In this document: one piece after another, positions 6,945 through 13,424 of the stretch
Numbering within the stretch: the first letter of the stretch is position 1
Layout: each line of letters starts with the position of its first letter
NCBI GenBank assembly: GCA_015494645.1
Contig: WGAU01000116.1
Location: 1 to 13,424, forward strand
Direction: 5' to 3'
DNA length: 13,424 nt
Source of the DNA: Aquificota bacterium
GTDB taxonomy: Bacteria; Thermosulfidibacterota; Thermosulfidibacteria; Thermosulfidibacterales; Thermosulfidibacteraceae
Program-made: the position numbers and the translations under genes
Notes under the pieces: model-generated
Databases searched by the model: none
What the model saw: only the letters and a program-made list of their open reading frames with translations
Told to the model about the DNA's origin: nothing

Positions 6945-7519
6945 GTAAGCTCCATCCTCCCCTGAAGACTTGCCAAAACGAGCTTCAGGCTTTTGGCATC
7001 CTCAAGACCAGCCCTTCCGAAGCGAACCCTGTAAACTTTCATCCACGGCTTCACGAAGGGATAAAAGGTTTCTACCTCGTCGTCTTTAAGATCCACCCTC
7101 TTCACCCTCTCAGGTGGACGTCTAACTCCCCTAACATCAAGGTACACCTTAAAGAAGGGCTTTTCCGAATCTAAGTTGTTCCAAACATTCCTCTTGGTGT
7201 AAAGAGCAACCAAAAACTCATAGTAGGCTTTGCAGTAGCTTTCCTCTCTTTCCAAAACGTACTCTGCCTCGGTCTCAGACATAACCCCGGCCTCTTTCTT
7301 ATACTGAACCAAAGCCTTGCGCAGGGAACAATCCAAAAAAACCGCATCCACCGAGGCAAGCATGTCTGTTAAGTCTGACTTCAAAACGGCGTATCTGTGC
7401 CATGGCTTTATCATTAAAGTGTAGGCGGTGGGCTTAGGTGCCACCGCCTCTTTTATGGTTCCAACGTAAGAACAGCCCAAAAGCAGGATCAATCCCAATA
7501 CCAAAAGTTTATATCTCAT
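6929..7519 (-). CDS. Predicted lipoprotein of unknown function
   Basis: A 196-residue protein that I do not recognise. It begins MRYKLLVLGLILLLGCS: two basic residues, a hydrophobic stretch and a lipobox LLGC with Cys16, so export and lipidation by signal peptidase II are expected. Ser follows the Cys, which in Gram-negative bacteria usually allows sorting to the outer membrane. The mature part is soluble, rich in charged and aromatic residues, with cysteines at 64 and 94 (approximate) and no repeats or further membrane segments. The start is ATG at 7519, with GGAGAG 5 nt upstream, overlapping the UPF0173 gene by 11 nt. Its place in an operon of cytoplasmic enzymes gives no clear function. 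Confidence 0.85.
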   Translation of the reverse strand: MRYKLLVLGLILLLGCSYVGTIKEAVAPKPTAYTLMIKPWHRYAVLKSDLTDMLASVDAVFLDCSLRKALVQYKKEAGVMSETEAEYVLEREESYCKAYYEFLVALYTKRNVWNNLDSEKPFFKVYLDVRGVRRPPERVKRVDLKDDEVETFYPFVKPWMKVYRVRFGRAGLEDAKSLKLVLASLQGRMELTWSLR

Positions 7520-8201
7520 AGCTCTCTCCAGGCTTAACCACTACACAATCGGAAGAAGTTTCCTTTTTTACCCTCTCACTAAAGGCGTTGGGATCCTGAG
7601 CAATCACATCCCAGGTATCGTAATGCATGGGGATGACCACCTTAGGCTTTATCATCTTCACCGCCTCAAGGGCATCGGCGGGACCCATGGTAAAGTTGTC
7701 GCCTATGGGCAGAAGGGCAACGTCAATCTGATAAAGCCTGCCGAGCAGCTCCATGTCAGCAATGAGTCCTGTGTCCCCAGCATGGTATATAAGCTTACCG
7801 TCCAACTTCAGAAGAAAGCCACAGGGATTGCCAGTGTACACCACATTGCTGTCATCACTCACGTAGGCAGAACCGTGCGCAGCAGGCACCAACTTCACCC
7901 ACCCAAAGGGAAACTCCTTGGAACCTCCAATATGCATGGGATGGATGTTGGCCCCCTTGGATGCGCAGAAGTTGGCAAGTTCAAAGGGAGCCACCACTAC
8001 TGCATTGCAGCGTCTGGCAATATCCACTGCATCTCCTAAATGATCCCCATGACCATGGGTGACCAAAACAGCATCTACCACTATATCCTCTGGCTTGGCA
8101 GCAGCCTGCGGATTGCCGGTAAGGAAGGGATCAATTATAACCTTACCGCTACTTCCCTCAATCAGCCAACAGGCATGACCCAAGAATGTCAGCTTCACCA
8201 T
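7509..8201 (-). CDS. UPF0173-family metal-dependent hydrolase (metallo-beta-lactamase fold)
   Basis: A 230-residue cytoplasmic hydrolase of the UlaG-like/UPF0173 branch of the metallo-beta-lactamase superfamily. Visible metal-site motifs are THGHGDH (48-54), HAGDTGL (near residue 140) and IPMHYDTW (near 191-198), and the N-terminal LGHACWLIEG and DPFLTGNP segments are typical of UPF0173. No member-specific substrate is known to me. The start is ATG at 8201, preceded by GGAGGG with 5-nt spacing, the strongest ribosome-binding site in the operon and consistent with it being the first gene. It faces the divergent HIT gene across 85 nt. Confidence 0.9.
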   Translation of the reverse strand: MVKLTFLGHACWLIEGSSGKVIIDPFLTGNPQAAAKPEDIVVDAVLVTHGHGDHLGDAVDIARRCNAVVVAPFELANFCASKGANIHPMHIGGSKEFPFGWVKLVPAAHGSAYVSDDSNVVYTGNPCGFLLKLDGKLIYHAGDTGLIADMELLGRLYQIDVALLPIGDNFTMGPADALEAVKMIKPKVVIPMHYDTWDVIAQDPNAFSERVKKETSSDCVVVKPGESYEI

Positions 8202-8286
8202 GGTATCCCTCCTTCAGGTTGTTTTCCTGTTTTCTTAGGATTAATTTATATGAAAAACAAAAAATCTTCAAAGGGAGGCTAAGATC
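8202..8286. promoter_or_regulatory. Divergent intergenic region with probable promoters for the hydrogenase operon and the HIT gene
   Basis: This 85-nt AT-rich gap is the only place where the ten-gene minus-strand operon can have an upstream promoter within the window, and it must also serve the + strand HIT gene. On the minus strand TATAAA (8250-8245) is a good -10 candidate, with TTGAAG (8271-8266) upstream at a short 15-nt spacing. On the + strand TTGTTT (8219-8224) and TAATTT (8242-8247) are 17 nt apart, but both are weak. Strong ribosome-binding sites flank both sides: GGAGGG before 8201 and AAGGGAGG at 8271-8278. No clear operator palindrome was seen. Confidence 0.4.
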
Positions 8287-8706
8287 ATGTGCGTGTTCTG
8301 CAAGATAGTCTCGGGAGAAATTCCATCGGTGAAGGTTTATGAGGATGAAGGATTTTTAGCTTTTATGGACATAGGACCAGTAAACAAAGGACATGTGCTG
8401 GTGATACCCAAAAAGCACGCAGAGACCTTTGTTGACTTAACGGAAGAAGAGGCCGCGGAACTTTTCAAGAGAGTAAACAGAATTGCCAAGGCAGTTAAAC
8501 TGGGTTTGGGCGCAGATGGATTGAACATCATTATCAATGTGGGGAAAGCATCAGGACAGGAGGTTTTCCATGTGCACACTCACATAATCCCGAGATTTGA
8601 AAACGACGGTATGAAATTCGGCTGGAGAAAGCTCTCTTACAACGATAATGAGATGGAGGAGTATGCAGAAAGGATAAGAAAAGCTATAACCCCCAATGAT
8701 GATTAG
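8287..8706 (+). CDS. HIT-family (histidine triad) nucleotide hydrolase
   Basis: A 139-residue Hint-type protein; the family hydrolyses nucleoside phosphoramidates, acyl-AMPs or dinucleoside polyphosphates. The triad FHVHTHIIPRF contains His95-x-His97-x-His99, where the middle His is the usual nucleophile. The N-terminal CVFCKI (Cys2, Cys5), with His44 and His95, matches the structural zinc site of many bacterial HIT proteins. LVIPKKHAETF and GLNIIINVGKASGQ are typical core strands. The start is ATG at 8287 with GGGAGG about 8 nt upstream. It is divergent from the hydrogenase operon and overlaps a small downstream ORF by 11 nt. Confidence 0.95.
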   Translation: MCVFCKIVSGEIPSVKVYEDEGFLAFMDIGPVNKGHVLVIPKKHAETFVDLTEEEAAELFKRVNRIAKAVKLGLGADGLNIIINVGKASGQEVFHVHTHIIPRFENDGMKFGWRKLSYNDNEMEEYAERIRKAITPNDD

Positions 8707-8842
8707 CGCAATCTCAGCCATTGTTGCCGAGATCGCAGAAGCTCAGAAACAAACCGAAGAGGAGCTAAGCTTAAGAAGCTCACTCAAGCTTTTAACAGGA
8801 CCAGTGGTGCTGAAACTGGACGATAGAACAAAGCTGAGATAG
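8696..8842 (+). CDS. Small hypothetical protein (48 aa) overlapping the HIT gene
   Basis: An open frame of 48 codons starts ATG-ATG at 8696/8699, inside the last codons of the HIT gene, and ends at TAG 8840-8842, filling most of the gap before the convergent UPF0280 gene. It encodes a helix-forming N-terminal half (ISAISAIVAEIAEAQ, then acidic residues) and a more strand-like C-terminal half (LLTGPVVLKLDD). The amino-acid composition resembles genuine proteins of the window, and the start/stop overlap fits translational coupling. I do not recognise the family. No SD stands directly before the ATG. It could be a real small protein or chance open frame. Confidence 0.5.
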   Translation: MMISAISAIVAEIAEAQKQTEEELSLRSSLKLLTGPVVLKLDDRTKLR

Positions 8843-8871
8843 GCCATGAAGAAGGCTCAGGTGGTTGGGTT

Positions 8872-9594
8872 CTATATTTTACATAAAGTGATGTCTCCCC
8901 AAATCCCTAAACGATCCCCTACTACTGCAAGGGCACCCACAACTCCTGCCTTTCTCCCAGTTTCAGCAATCCACTGAAGGGCCTTTTCTATATCTTCAGC
9001 CGATGAGATCCTGTTACCAAGGGCGGTGGCGAAGGCATCGGAAAGGGCGGAGGAATGGGAAATCACCACCGCTGCATCCGCCTTACCAAAACTGACCGAA
9101 TGGCCAACCGTCCCCGAAGACGTAGCCACTCCCCATCTGCCGGGAAATAGCCTTATGCCTATCTTCATGGAAAAAGGAGACGATCCGGCAAAAACCGATA
9201 CCACCCTCTCCCTTTCTAAGTTAAGAAAAATATCTCCCCCGTTTTCCACTATCACCTCGGATGAAAAATCCAGAAGTCTCTTTCCCACCACTTCAGCAAC
9301 GGCCCCCGCAACAGACGCCATGGGACCAACCCCTGCCTTTGAAGAAGTTTCCGCCATCAGCTTAACTATCTCAGGAACACCCTCCCCAACCTGAACAGGC
9401 ACAAAGGAGTGGAGAAACAAAGGTTCTTTCTCTATGTAGAGTTTTAAAGCATTCCTCGCTTCCAACAGAATATTCTCCGCTACCTTCTCAAGCCTTTTTC
9501 TTGCACAGATTAAAAGATCGCTCTCCTCAATCTTCACCCTGAAACACTCAAGATCATCGGGATTGAAGAGCTTCCTGTAGAAAGGAGAACCCAA
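8872..9594 (-). CDS. UPF0280 family protein (ApbE-like fold, COG2122)
   Basis: A 240-residue protein of the UPF0280 family, which is distantly related to the flavin transferase/FAD-binding ApbE proteins; its biochemical role is not established. Recognisable family features are the N-terminal FYRKLF with FRVKIEESDLLICA, the central GVGPMASVAGAVAEVVGK segment, VIVENGGDIFLN, and the later ATSSGTVGHSVSFGKADAAVV and SDAFATALGNRI blocks. There is no lipobox, so it is cytoplasmic, unlike classical ApbE. The start is TTG at 9594, 4 nt after the Hpt gene stop; the SD (GGGA, about 9 nt away) is weak, so the exact start is uncertain. It is the last gene of the FIST-kinase-Hpt operon and ends 29 nt from the convergent small ORF. 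Confidence 0.82.
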   Translation of the reverse strand: MGSPFYRKLFNPDDLECFRVKIEESDLLICARKRLEKVAENILLEARNALKLYIEKEPLFLHSFVPVQVGEGVPEIVKLMAETSSKAGVGPMASVAGAVAEVVGKRLLDFSSEVIVENGGDIFLNLERERVVSVFAGSSPFSMKIGIRLFPGRWGVATSSGTVGHSVSFGKADAAVVISHSSALSDAFATALGNRISSAEDIEKALQWIAETGRKAGVVGALAVVGDRLGIWGDITLCKI

Positions 9595-9598
9595 TGCT

Positions 9599-9949
9599 CT
9601 ATCCCAAAAGCACGTGCAAAAGCTCTTTCACCTTCTCTCTCAAAAAATGATCCTCCGCACCTCTGTCGGCAAGACCCTTAACCTCCCCAAAAGCCTCGGC
9701 CTCTTTAGCCAGCCCAAAGTTTAACAGAACTCCCTTCATGGTATGGGTAAGGAAAACAAGCCTCTCTCTGTCAAGAGAAGTCCCTTTGATAAGCTCCCGA
9801 AGCTCTTTTATATGCTTGGACAGGGATGAAAATCCCTTCTCTGCTAGCTTCTCCACATCTTCTCCTACAAACCCCACAGATGCAAGATGCTCTTTAACCT
9901 TGAAGAGCCACTTTTCCCTAAGCTTATCCTTTACTTCTTCACTGTCCAT
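9599..9949 (-). CDS. Stand-alone Hpt (histidine phosphotransfer) protein
   Basis: A 116-residue, all-helical cytoplasmic protein that should shuttle phosphate from the receiver of the preceding hybrid kinase to an output regulator. The phosphoacceptor motif THTMKGVLLNFGL (68-80) carries His69 in the H-x-x-K-G pattern of Hpt domains, followed by an amphipathic helix. The upstream helix ends in the acidic/basic pattern usual for four-helix-bundle Hpt proteins. The start is ATG at 9949, overlapping the end of the kinase gene by 11 nt, so kinase and Hpt are co-translated. No regulator with an output domain is encoded in the window. Confidence 0.82.
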   Translation of the reverse strand: MDSEEVKDKLREKWLFKVKEHLASVGFVGEDVEKLAEKGFSSLSKHIKELRELIKGTSLDRERLVFLTHTMKGVLLNFGLAKEAEAFGEVKGLADRGAEDHFLREKVKELLHVLLG

Positions 9950-11837
9950 AGGCCCTCAATACCCTCTTCAGGTCCTCTATCCTCAATGGCTTACTCAAAA
10001 AGCCCGTTGCCCCAGCCTCCTCTGCATCCTCTACCTTTGATTTTATCACATCGGCTGTAAGGATGTATATAGGCGTTTTCACTCCCCTTGCCCGTATGGC
10101 CTTGCAGGCTTCTATGCCATCCATCACAGGCATTCTCAAATCCAGAAAGATTATGTCGTAGTCCTTTGCCATAACCTTTTCCAACGCCTGCTCACCGTCC
10201 TCTGCGTAATCAACCTCCACACCATTCTGAACAGCTTCCTTGACAGCCATGGCGAGCACTTCCCTGTTGAAGGGCTCATCGTCCACCACGAGAACCCTCA
10301 AATGCTTCTTTATAAGCCCCTCGCTGCCCTTAAACTTAAGAACCTTTTCAAGCTCTCCTATGCTCGGGACATGGGAAAAGCTATAGTCAAGGGGCACATT
10401 TTCACATCGCTCCCGACAGTGATCGGTTATGCCCATGCAGACTATACTAACATCATAACCCTTGACCAATGCCGCTACCTGACAGGCCTTCATGTTTTGT
10501 TCCAGAGGCTCTAAAACTATTACCCAATCGGGCTTGGAAACAGAAGTAAAAAGGGTTTCCAAAAAAGAACTTGTGCCCTTAAAGAAATTCACATCATTCC
10601 CCAAAGCCCTCAACTGATTGGCAAGATGGGTTATAAAGAAATCACCCCCTTCCTCACCAACAACTATCCAGATCCTTCTACCCTTAAGCTCTGTCAACTC
10701 GGGACCTTTCAAAACTTTAAGGGGCAGAGTAATCTTCACTTTAGTGCCCTTGCCAGGGGTGCTTTCAAGCTCAAGATCCCCTCTCATCTTCTTCACCAAC
10801 GTCCTAACTATGAACAGCCCCAACCCTGTTCCTTTGGTGGAATGGGTAACATCCGCCTGCTGGAAGGGCTTAAATATCTCCCTCTGCTTTTCCACAGGAA
10901 TGCCACAGCCTGTGTCCTCAACCTCTATAAAAACACTCCCGTTAAAAGCCTTTACACCCAGTCTGATATAACCCTCATCGGTAAACTTCACAGCGTTAGA
11001 AAGGAGATTTGTCACTATCTGGGTAATTCTTCTTTTATCCCCTAAATAGGGCTTTGATCCAAAGCTACAGTCCAAGACAAAATCCAAACCTTTGTTGTCC
11101 GCCAAAGGCTTGAAGATCCTATAAACATCTCCCACCACATCAATGAGCCAGAAAGGTTCCTCTACAAGTTCCATTTCCCCCACTGATACCTTCGCCGCAT
11201 CCAACACATCGTTGATGAGATTGAGTAGCAGCTCGCTGGCTATAATGGCATTATCCACAATCCTTATCTTATCGGAGGGAATGCTCTTATCGCTTTTAAC
11301 AGCACTTAAATAGCCTATAATGGAATGCAGAGGGGTTCTCATATCATGGGATACCCGAGCCAAGAAGTTGATCTGAGCGTCCAAAACCTGCTGGAACTGG
11401 CGGGCAACATTTCTGGTGATTTCCTCTAAAGCGGCTGTCTTGGTGATTTCCTGCTGGTATATGGCAACGGTGTAAAACGCCATGTACTTCAAAATCTCCC
11501 TTACAAAGGTCAGCATACAGTACTTGAACCTATCGGCCTCCTCTTTGGACAAACATTCCTCAACCTTTCTGATGAACCTTTCAAGGAACTTCAGGTTTTC
11601 CTCCACGATGATAAGAGCATCCTTGGGCTCTTTAACCAAGTTGAAGTAGGTCAGTCCTGCATGCATAAAAATTGCTTTGGCCTTATCATCACCACAATCT
11701 GTTCCCCCAGACGCCAATCTTGCAAACACAGACCTAATATCATACCGAACGCTGTTCAGCATTTTTTGGGCATCGGGAGACACCTCTCGCAAGCACTGGT
11801 CAAATATTCCCAGAACCTTATCCAGAGCCTCCATCAC
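9939..11837 (-). CDS. Hybrid sensor histidine kinase with degenerate and intact receiver domains
   Basis: A 632-residue soluble hybrid kinase with no membrane segment. Domain order: a helical N-terminal region (1-150) that I do not recognise; HisKA with RVSHDMRTPL (His164); HATPase_c with NLLSNAVKF (N box near 277-285), EDTGCGIP (307-314) and GTGLGL (336-341); a receiver-like domain at about 387-500 in which the phosphoacceptor position is Glu443 (IVLEP); and an intact receiver at about 512-630 (Asp519/520, Asp566, Thr594, Lys616). The pattern is BarA/TodS-like, with Hpt supplied by the next gene. The start is GTG 11837 (4-nt overlap with the FIST gene) or, better spaced from GAGAGG, ATG 11834. 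The upstream FIST protein is the likely signal-input partner, since this kinase has no PAS, GAF or transmembrane sensor. Confidence 0.92.
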   Translation of the reverse strand: MMEALDKVLGIFDQCLREVSPDAQKMLNSVRYDIRSVFARLASGGTDCGDDKAKAIFMHAGLTYFNLVKEPKDALIIVEENLKFLERFIRKVEECLSKEEADRFKYCMLTFVREILKYMAFYTVAIYQQEITKTAALEEITRNVARQFQQVLDAQINFLARVSHDMRTPLHSIIGYLSAVKSDKSIPSDKIRIVDNAIIASELLLNLINDVLDAAKVSVGEMELVEEPFWLIDVVGDVYRIFKPLADNKGLDFVLDCSFGSKPYLGDKRRITQIVTNLLSNAVKFTDEGYIRLGVKAFNGSVFIEVEDTGCGIPVEKQREIFKPFQQADVTHSTKGTGLGLFIVRTLVKKMRGDLELESTPGKGTKVKITLPLKVLKGPELTELKGRRIWIVVGEEGGDFFITHLANQLRALGNDVNFFKGTSSFLETLFTSVSKPDWVIVLEPLEQNMKACQVAALVKGYDVSIVCMGITDHCRERCENVPLDYSFSHVPSIGELEKVLKFKGSEGLIKKHLRVLVVDDEPFNREVLAMAVKEAVQNGVEVDYAEDGEQALEKVMAKDYDIIFLDLRMPVMDGIEACKAIRARGVKTPIYILTADVIKSKVEDAEEAGATGFLSKPLRIEDLKRVLRAYGQ

Positions 11838-12970
11838 TTCCTCTCAGCCACAAAGATGGTGCTAAAGGTAAGATTGAGGAAGGTACAGCTCTTCCCAGAA
11901 GACGTGAAGTTATACTCCCCGTTGGAAAAGAAGCCCGAAAACTTCACCCTGCTATTGGCCATCCCCAAAAACACCATAGGATAAACTTCTGAAATGTAGG
12001 TTCTTCTTCCTATACAGGCCACACACAGCAACAGCCTCTCGTCCTCCGAAAAATCCCTCAAAGGGTAACCTGTAAGGGCCTTTTCCTCCTCTTTTATGAT
12101 CTTGTCTATGCTACAGGGAATGGCTATGGCAACCTTGGTGCCCACATCAATTACAGAGTGAAAAGTTTCTACATACCCTTCCCGTTCATTAACCGATTTT
12201 ATGGAGGCAAGCACGTAGTCCTCTCCATCTACATATACGGCAAAGGCCACCATAAAGTGCTTGATGTACTCGTCTAAAGAGTCCCCAACAAACCTCATCA
12301 GATACTCAGCCGCCGGCACATCGTCTATGGAGTAGATGAATCTACCCTCTGCCTTGGTAACCTCTCCGTAGATCTTTATAGGCTCCCAACCCAGCACCGA
12401 TTTTCCCTTGACTAAAAAACTTCCCGTGTTGAAAAGAAGCAGAAAGGTGGAAACCCTGTCTCCATTGTAGAAGATCTTCGGCTCTTTGGAAAAAGGTAGT
12501 TTATCAAGACCGCTCTCCGCTATGTTAACCTCCGGAATCCTGCTGACCCACTCACCTATATATGAGCCAGCTACCCCTCCCAGAACAGGATCAACTCCTC
12601 TTTCTTTCACCTTTGAAGCGGCGTATTCCATATCCGTCCGCTCATCGGTGAACAAAATTGCAGCACTGTTCCCGCAAAACCCTTCCGGAATGGAAAAGGA
12701 ATCGGCAAGCACCTTGACATGGTCCTCAGGGAAGTTGACCAGCACTACTGCTATTTGAGTGTCAAATATGTAGGGAAACCTGCTTATCAATACGCCGCCA
12801 CCGCTAACGGCCATGTAGTCCAGTCCCATGGACTGCAACCTCTTGCCAAGAAAAAGAGCCTTCTCCTCCAAACCGCATGGATAAAAGACAAAAGCAAAAT
12901 TGAAGTCCGAAGGGTCCTCCGGAAGCTGATCAGCCAATACCCTTTCGGCAGTTACATAACTAACTCTCAT
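11834..12970 (-). CDS. FIST-domain sensory protein
   Basis: A 378-residue protein with FIST_N and FIST_C architecture; FIST domains are proposed to sense small ligands such as amino acids and occur in front of kinases and chemoreceptors. The FIST_N part includes FAFVFYPCGLEE (26-37) and the glycine-rich LGGVAGSY segment (near 129-136). FIST_C ends with GFFSNGEYN, the characteristic 'GFyt.GEi' strand, and the strand-rich tail TFLNLTFSTIFVAER. There is no signal peptide or membrane segment, so it is cytoplasmic. The start is ATG at 12970, a short distance downstream of a near-consensus promoter, with AAAGG about 10 nt before the start. It overlaps the kinase gene by about 3-4 nt. The detected ligand is unknown. 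Confidence 0.82.
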   Translation of the reverse strand: MRVSYVTAERVLADQLPEDPSDFNFAFVFYPCGLEEKALFLGKRLQSMGLDYMAVSGGGVLISRFPYIFDTQIAVVLVNFPEDHVKVLADSFSIPEGFCGNSAAILFTDERTDMEYAASKVKERGVDPVLGGVAGSYIGEWVSRIPEVNIAESGLDKLPFSKEPKIFYNGDRVSTFLLLFNTGSFLVKGKSVLGWEPIKIYGEVTKAEGRFIYSIDDVPAAEYLMRFVGDSLDEYIKHFMVAFAVYVDGEDYVLASIKSVNEREGYVETFHSVIDVGTKVAIAIPCSIDKIIKEEEKALTGYPLRDFSEDERLLLCVACIGRRTYISEVYPMVFLGMANSRVKFSGFFSNGEYNFTSSGKSCTFLNLTFSTIFVAERK

Positions 12971-12998
12971 AATTTTTCGCCTTTAAAACTTTTTCTTC

Positions 12999-13028
12999 AT
13001 TGTACACGTTGCAGAAGGAGGGTGTCAA
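12999..13028 (-). promoter_or_regulatory. Near-consensus sigma-70 promoter of the FIST / hybrid kinase operon
   Basis: On the minus strand TTGACA (13028-13023) is a perfect -35 box, and TACAAT (13004-12999) is a 5/6 match to the -10 box, with an 18-nt spacer. The -35 box begins immediately after the stop codon of the upstream glycosyltransferase gene. Transcription would start near 12992, leaving a leader of about 20 nt before the FIST ATG at 12970. No operator repeat is obvious in the spacer or leader. Confidence 0.75.
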
Positions 13029-13424
13029 CTAAGATAGAAGCCTTTCAATGGCTTTCAACACCTGTTCAACTGAAATAGCATCTATGCACGGAGGCACATT
13101 ATTTACAGGAGTACACTCCTTAAAGAAGCGCTCTCTGCAAGGGGAGCAGGGAAGCCTTGAAGCCACGGACTCCAAAACCGCCCCCTCCCCCAACACAGGA
13201 CCCGTTTTTTCAGGGATGCTTGTGCCGTATATGCCAACGCACCTAAGCCCCAAAGCCGCTGCCACATGCAAAGGCCCACTATCGTTGCCGAGGAAAATTG
13301 AAGCCCTTTCAATAAAGGCAGCCAACCTCCCCAGAGGAACGTTAAGTGCAGCCAAATTAAAGAAGGGACCTTCAACGCACTTTTCAATATATTCGCCTTT
13401 TTTCCCGTCCTCCCCTCCTCCCAC
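13029..13424 (-). CDS. Glycosyltransferase family 9 (heptosyltransferase-like), C-terminal part (5' end outside window)
   Basis: The frame is open to the window edge, so only the C-terminal 132 or so residues are seen; the first codon here (GTG, 13424-13422) is internal Val, part of the VGGGEDGKK strand. GT9 enzymes add ADP-heptose or related sugars to the LPS inner core at the cytoplasmic face of the inner membrane. Support is the GT-B nucleotide-sugar motif IFLGNDSGPLHVAAALG (about 13251-13301), with Asp of NDSG and the PLH segment, then VGIYG. A CSPCRERFFKECTP cysteine cluster is typical of the family C-terminus, followed by CIDAISVEQVLKAIE. The TAG stop (13031-13029) abuts the promoter of the FIST operon. 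It indicates a Gram-negative envelope. Confidence 0.88.
   Translation of the reverse strand: MGGGEDGKKGEYIEKCVEGPFFNLAALNVPLGRLAAFIERASIFLGNDSGPLHVAAALGLRCVGIYGTSIPEKTGPVLGEGAVLESVASRLPCSPCRERFFKECTPVNNVPPCIDAISVEQVLKAIERLLS

Noticed and set aside
7623..8039. 138-codon + strand open frame
   Set aside because: Antisense to the UPF0173 gene, whose metal-binding motifs are unmistakable.
8845..8979. Short + strand frame starting MKKAQVVGF after the 48-aa ORF
   Set aside because: After about nine codons it runs antisense through the UPF0280 coding region; low-complexity Thr/Pro/Ala translation typical of a shadow.
11677..11984. Two overlapping + strand open frames near the kinase/FIST junction
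   Set aside because: Antisense to well-supported genes, no domain content, no SD.

Overview
The window looks like chromosomal DNA from a thermophilic, anaerobic, Gram-negative bacterium with hydrogen or sulfur metabolism. The grounds are inference: a sulfhydrogenase-type [NiFe] hydrogenase, frequent AGA/AGG Arg and ATA Ile codons, Lys/Glu/Val-rich proteins, extremely tight gene packing with start/stop overlaps, an LPS-type family 9 glycosyltransferase and a lipoprotein. The species cannot be named from this sequence. There are no tRNA or rRNA genes, CRISPR arrays, insertion sequences or long repeats, and no gene-free stretch longer than about 115 bases.

Left part (1-8201). The 3' end of a cheR methyltransferase gene lies on the + strand (1-396). 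It converges with a run of ten overlapping or nearly abutting minus-strand genes that read from 8201 down to 508. In transcription order they are: UPF0173 metallo-beta-lactamase-fold hydrolase, unknown lipoprotein, HAD-IIA phosphatase, aminoglycoside-phosphotransferase-like kinase, P-loop kinase, universal stress protein, then hydB-hydG-hydD-hydA. The last four encode a complete NAD(P)-linked group 3b-type [NiFe] hydrogenase: two-cluster ferredoxin subunit, flavin/2Fe-2S diaphorase subunit, small subunit and catalytic large subunit.

Main discovery. Read conventionally, hydA stops at a TGA (529-531) right after Asp-Pro, so it would lack the C-terminal nickel-binding motif. Reading through that TGA gives Asp-Pro-Sec-Val-Ser-Cys-Ala-Val-His and then TAG (508-510), an exact DPUxxCxxH motif. 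A perfect 9-bp hairpin with a GGUU loop starts 11 nt after the UGA, with 20 nt between UGA and loop, which fits a bacterial SECIS element. The enzyme is therefore best read as a selenocysteine-containing [NiFeSe] sulfhydrogenase. The gene ends exactly at the motif His, so there is no C-terminal peptide to cleave.

Middle (8202-8871). A divergent promoter region separates the hydrogenase operon from a + strand HIT-family hydrolase gene, which overlaps a 48-codon small ORF.

Right part (8872-13424). A second minus-strand operon starts at a near-consensus sigma-70 promoter (TTGACA, 18 nt, TACAAT; 12999-13028). It encodes a FIST-domain sensor, a hybrid histidine kinase with a degenerate and an intact receiver, a stand-alone Hpt protein, and a UPF0280 (ApbE-like) protein. 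This is a complete multistep phosphorelay up to Hpt, but no output regulator is in view. The 3' end of a family 9 glycosyltransferase gene fills the right edge.
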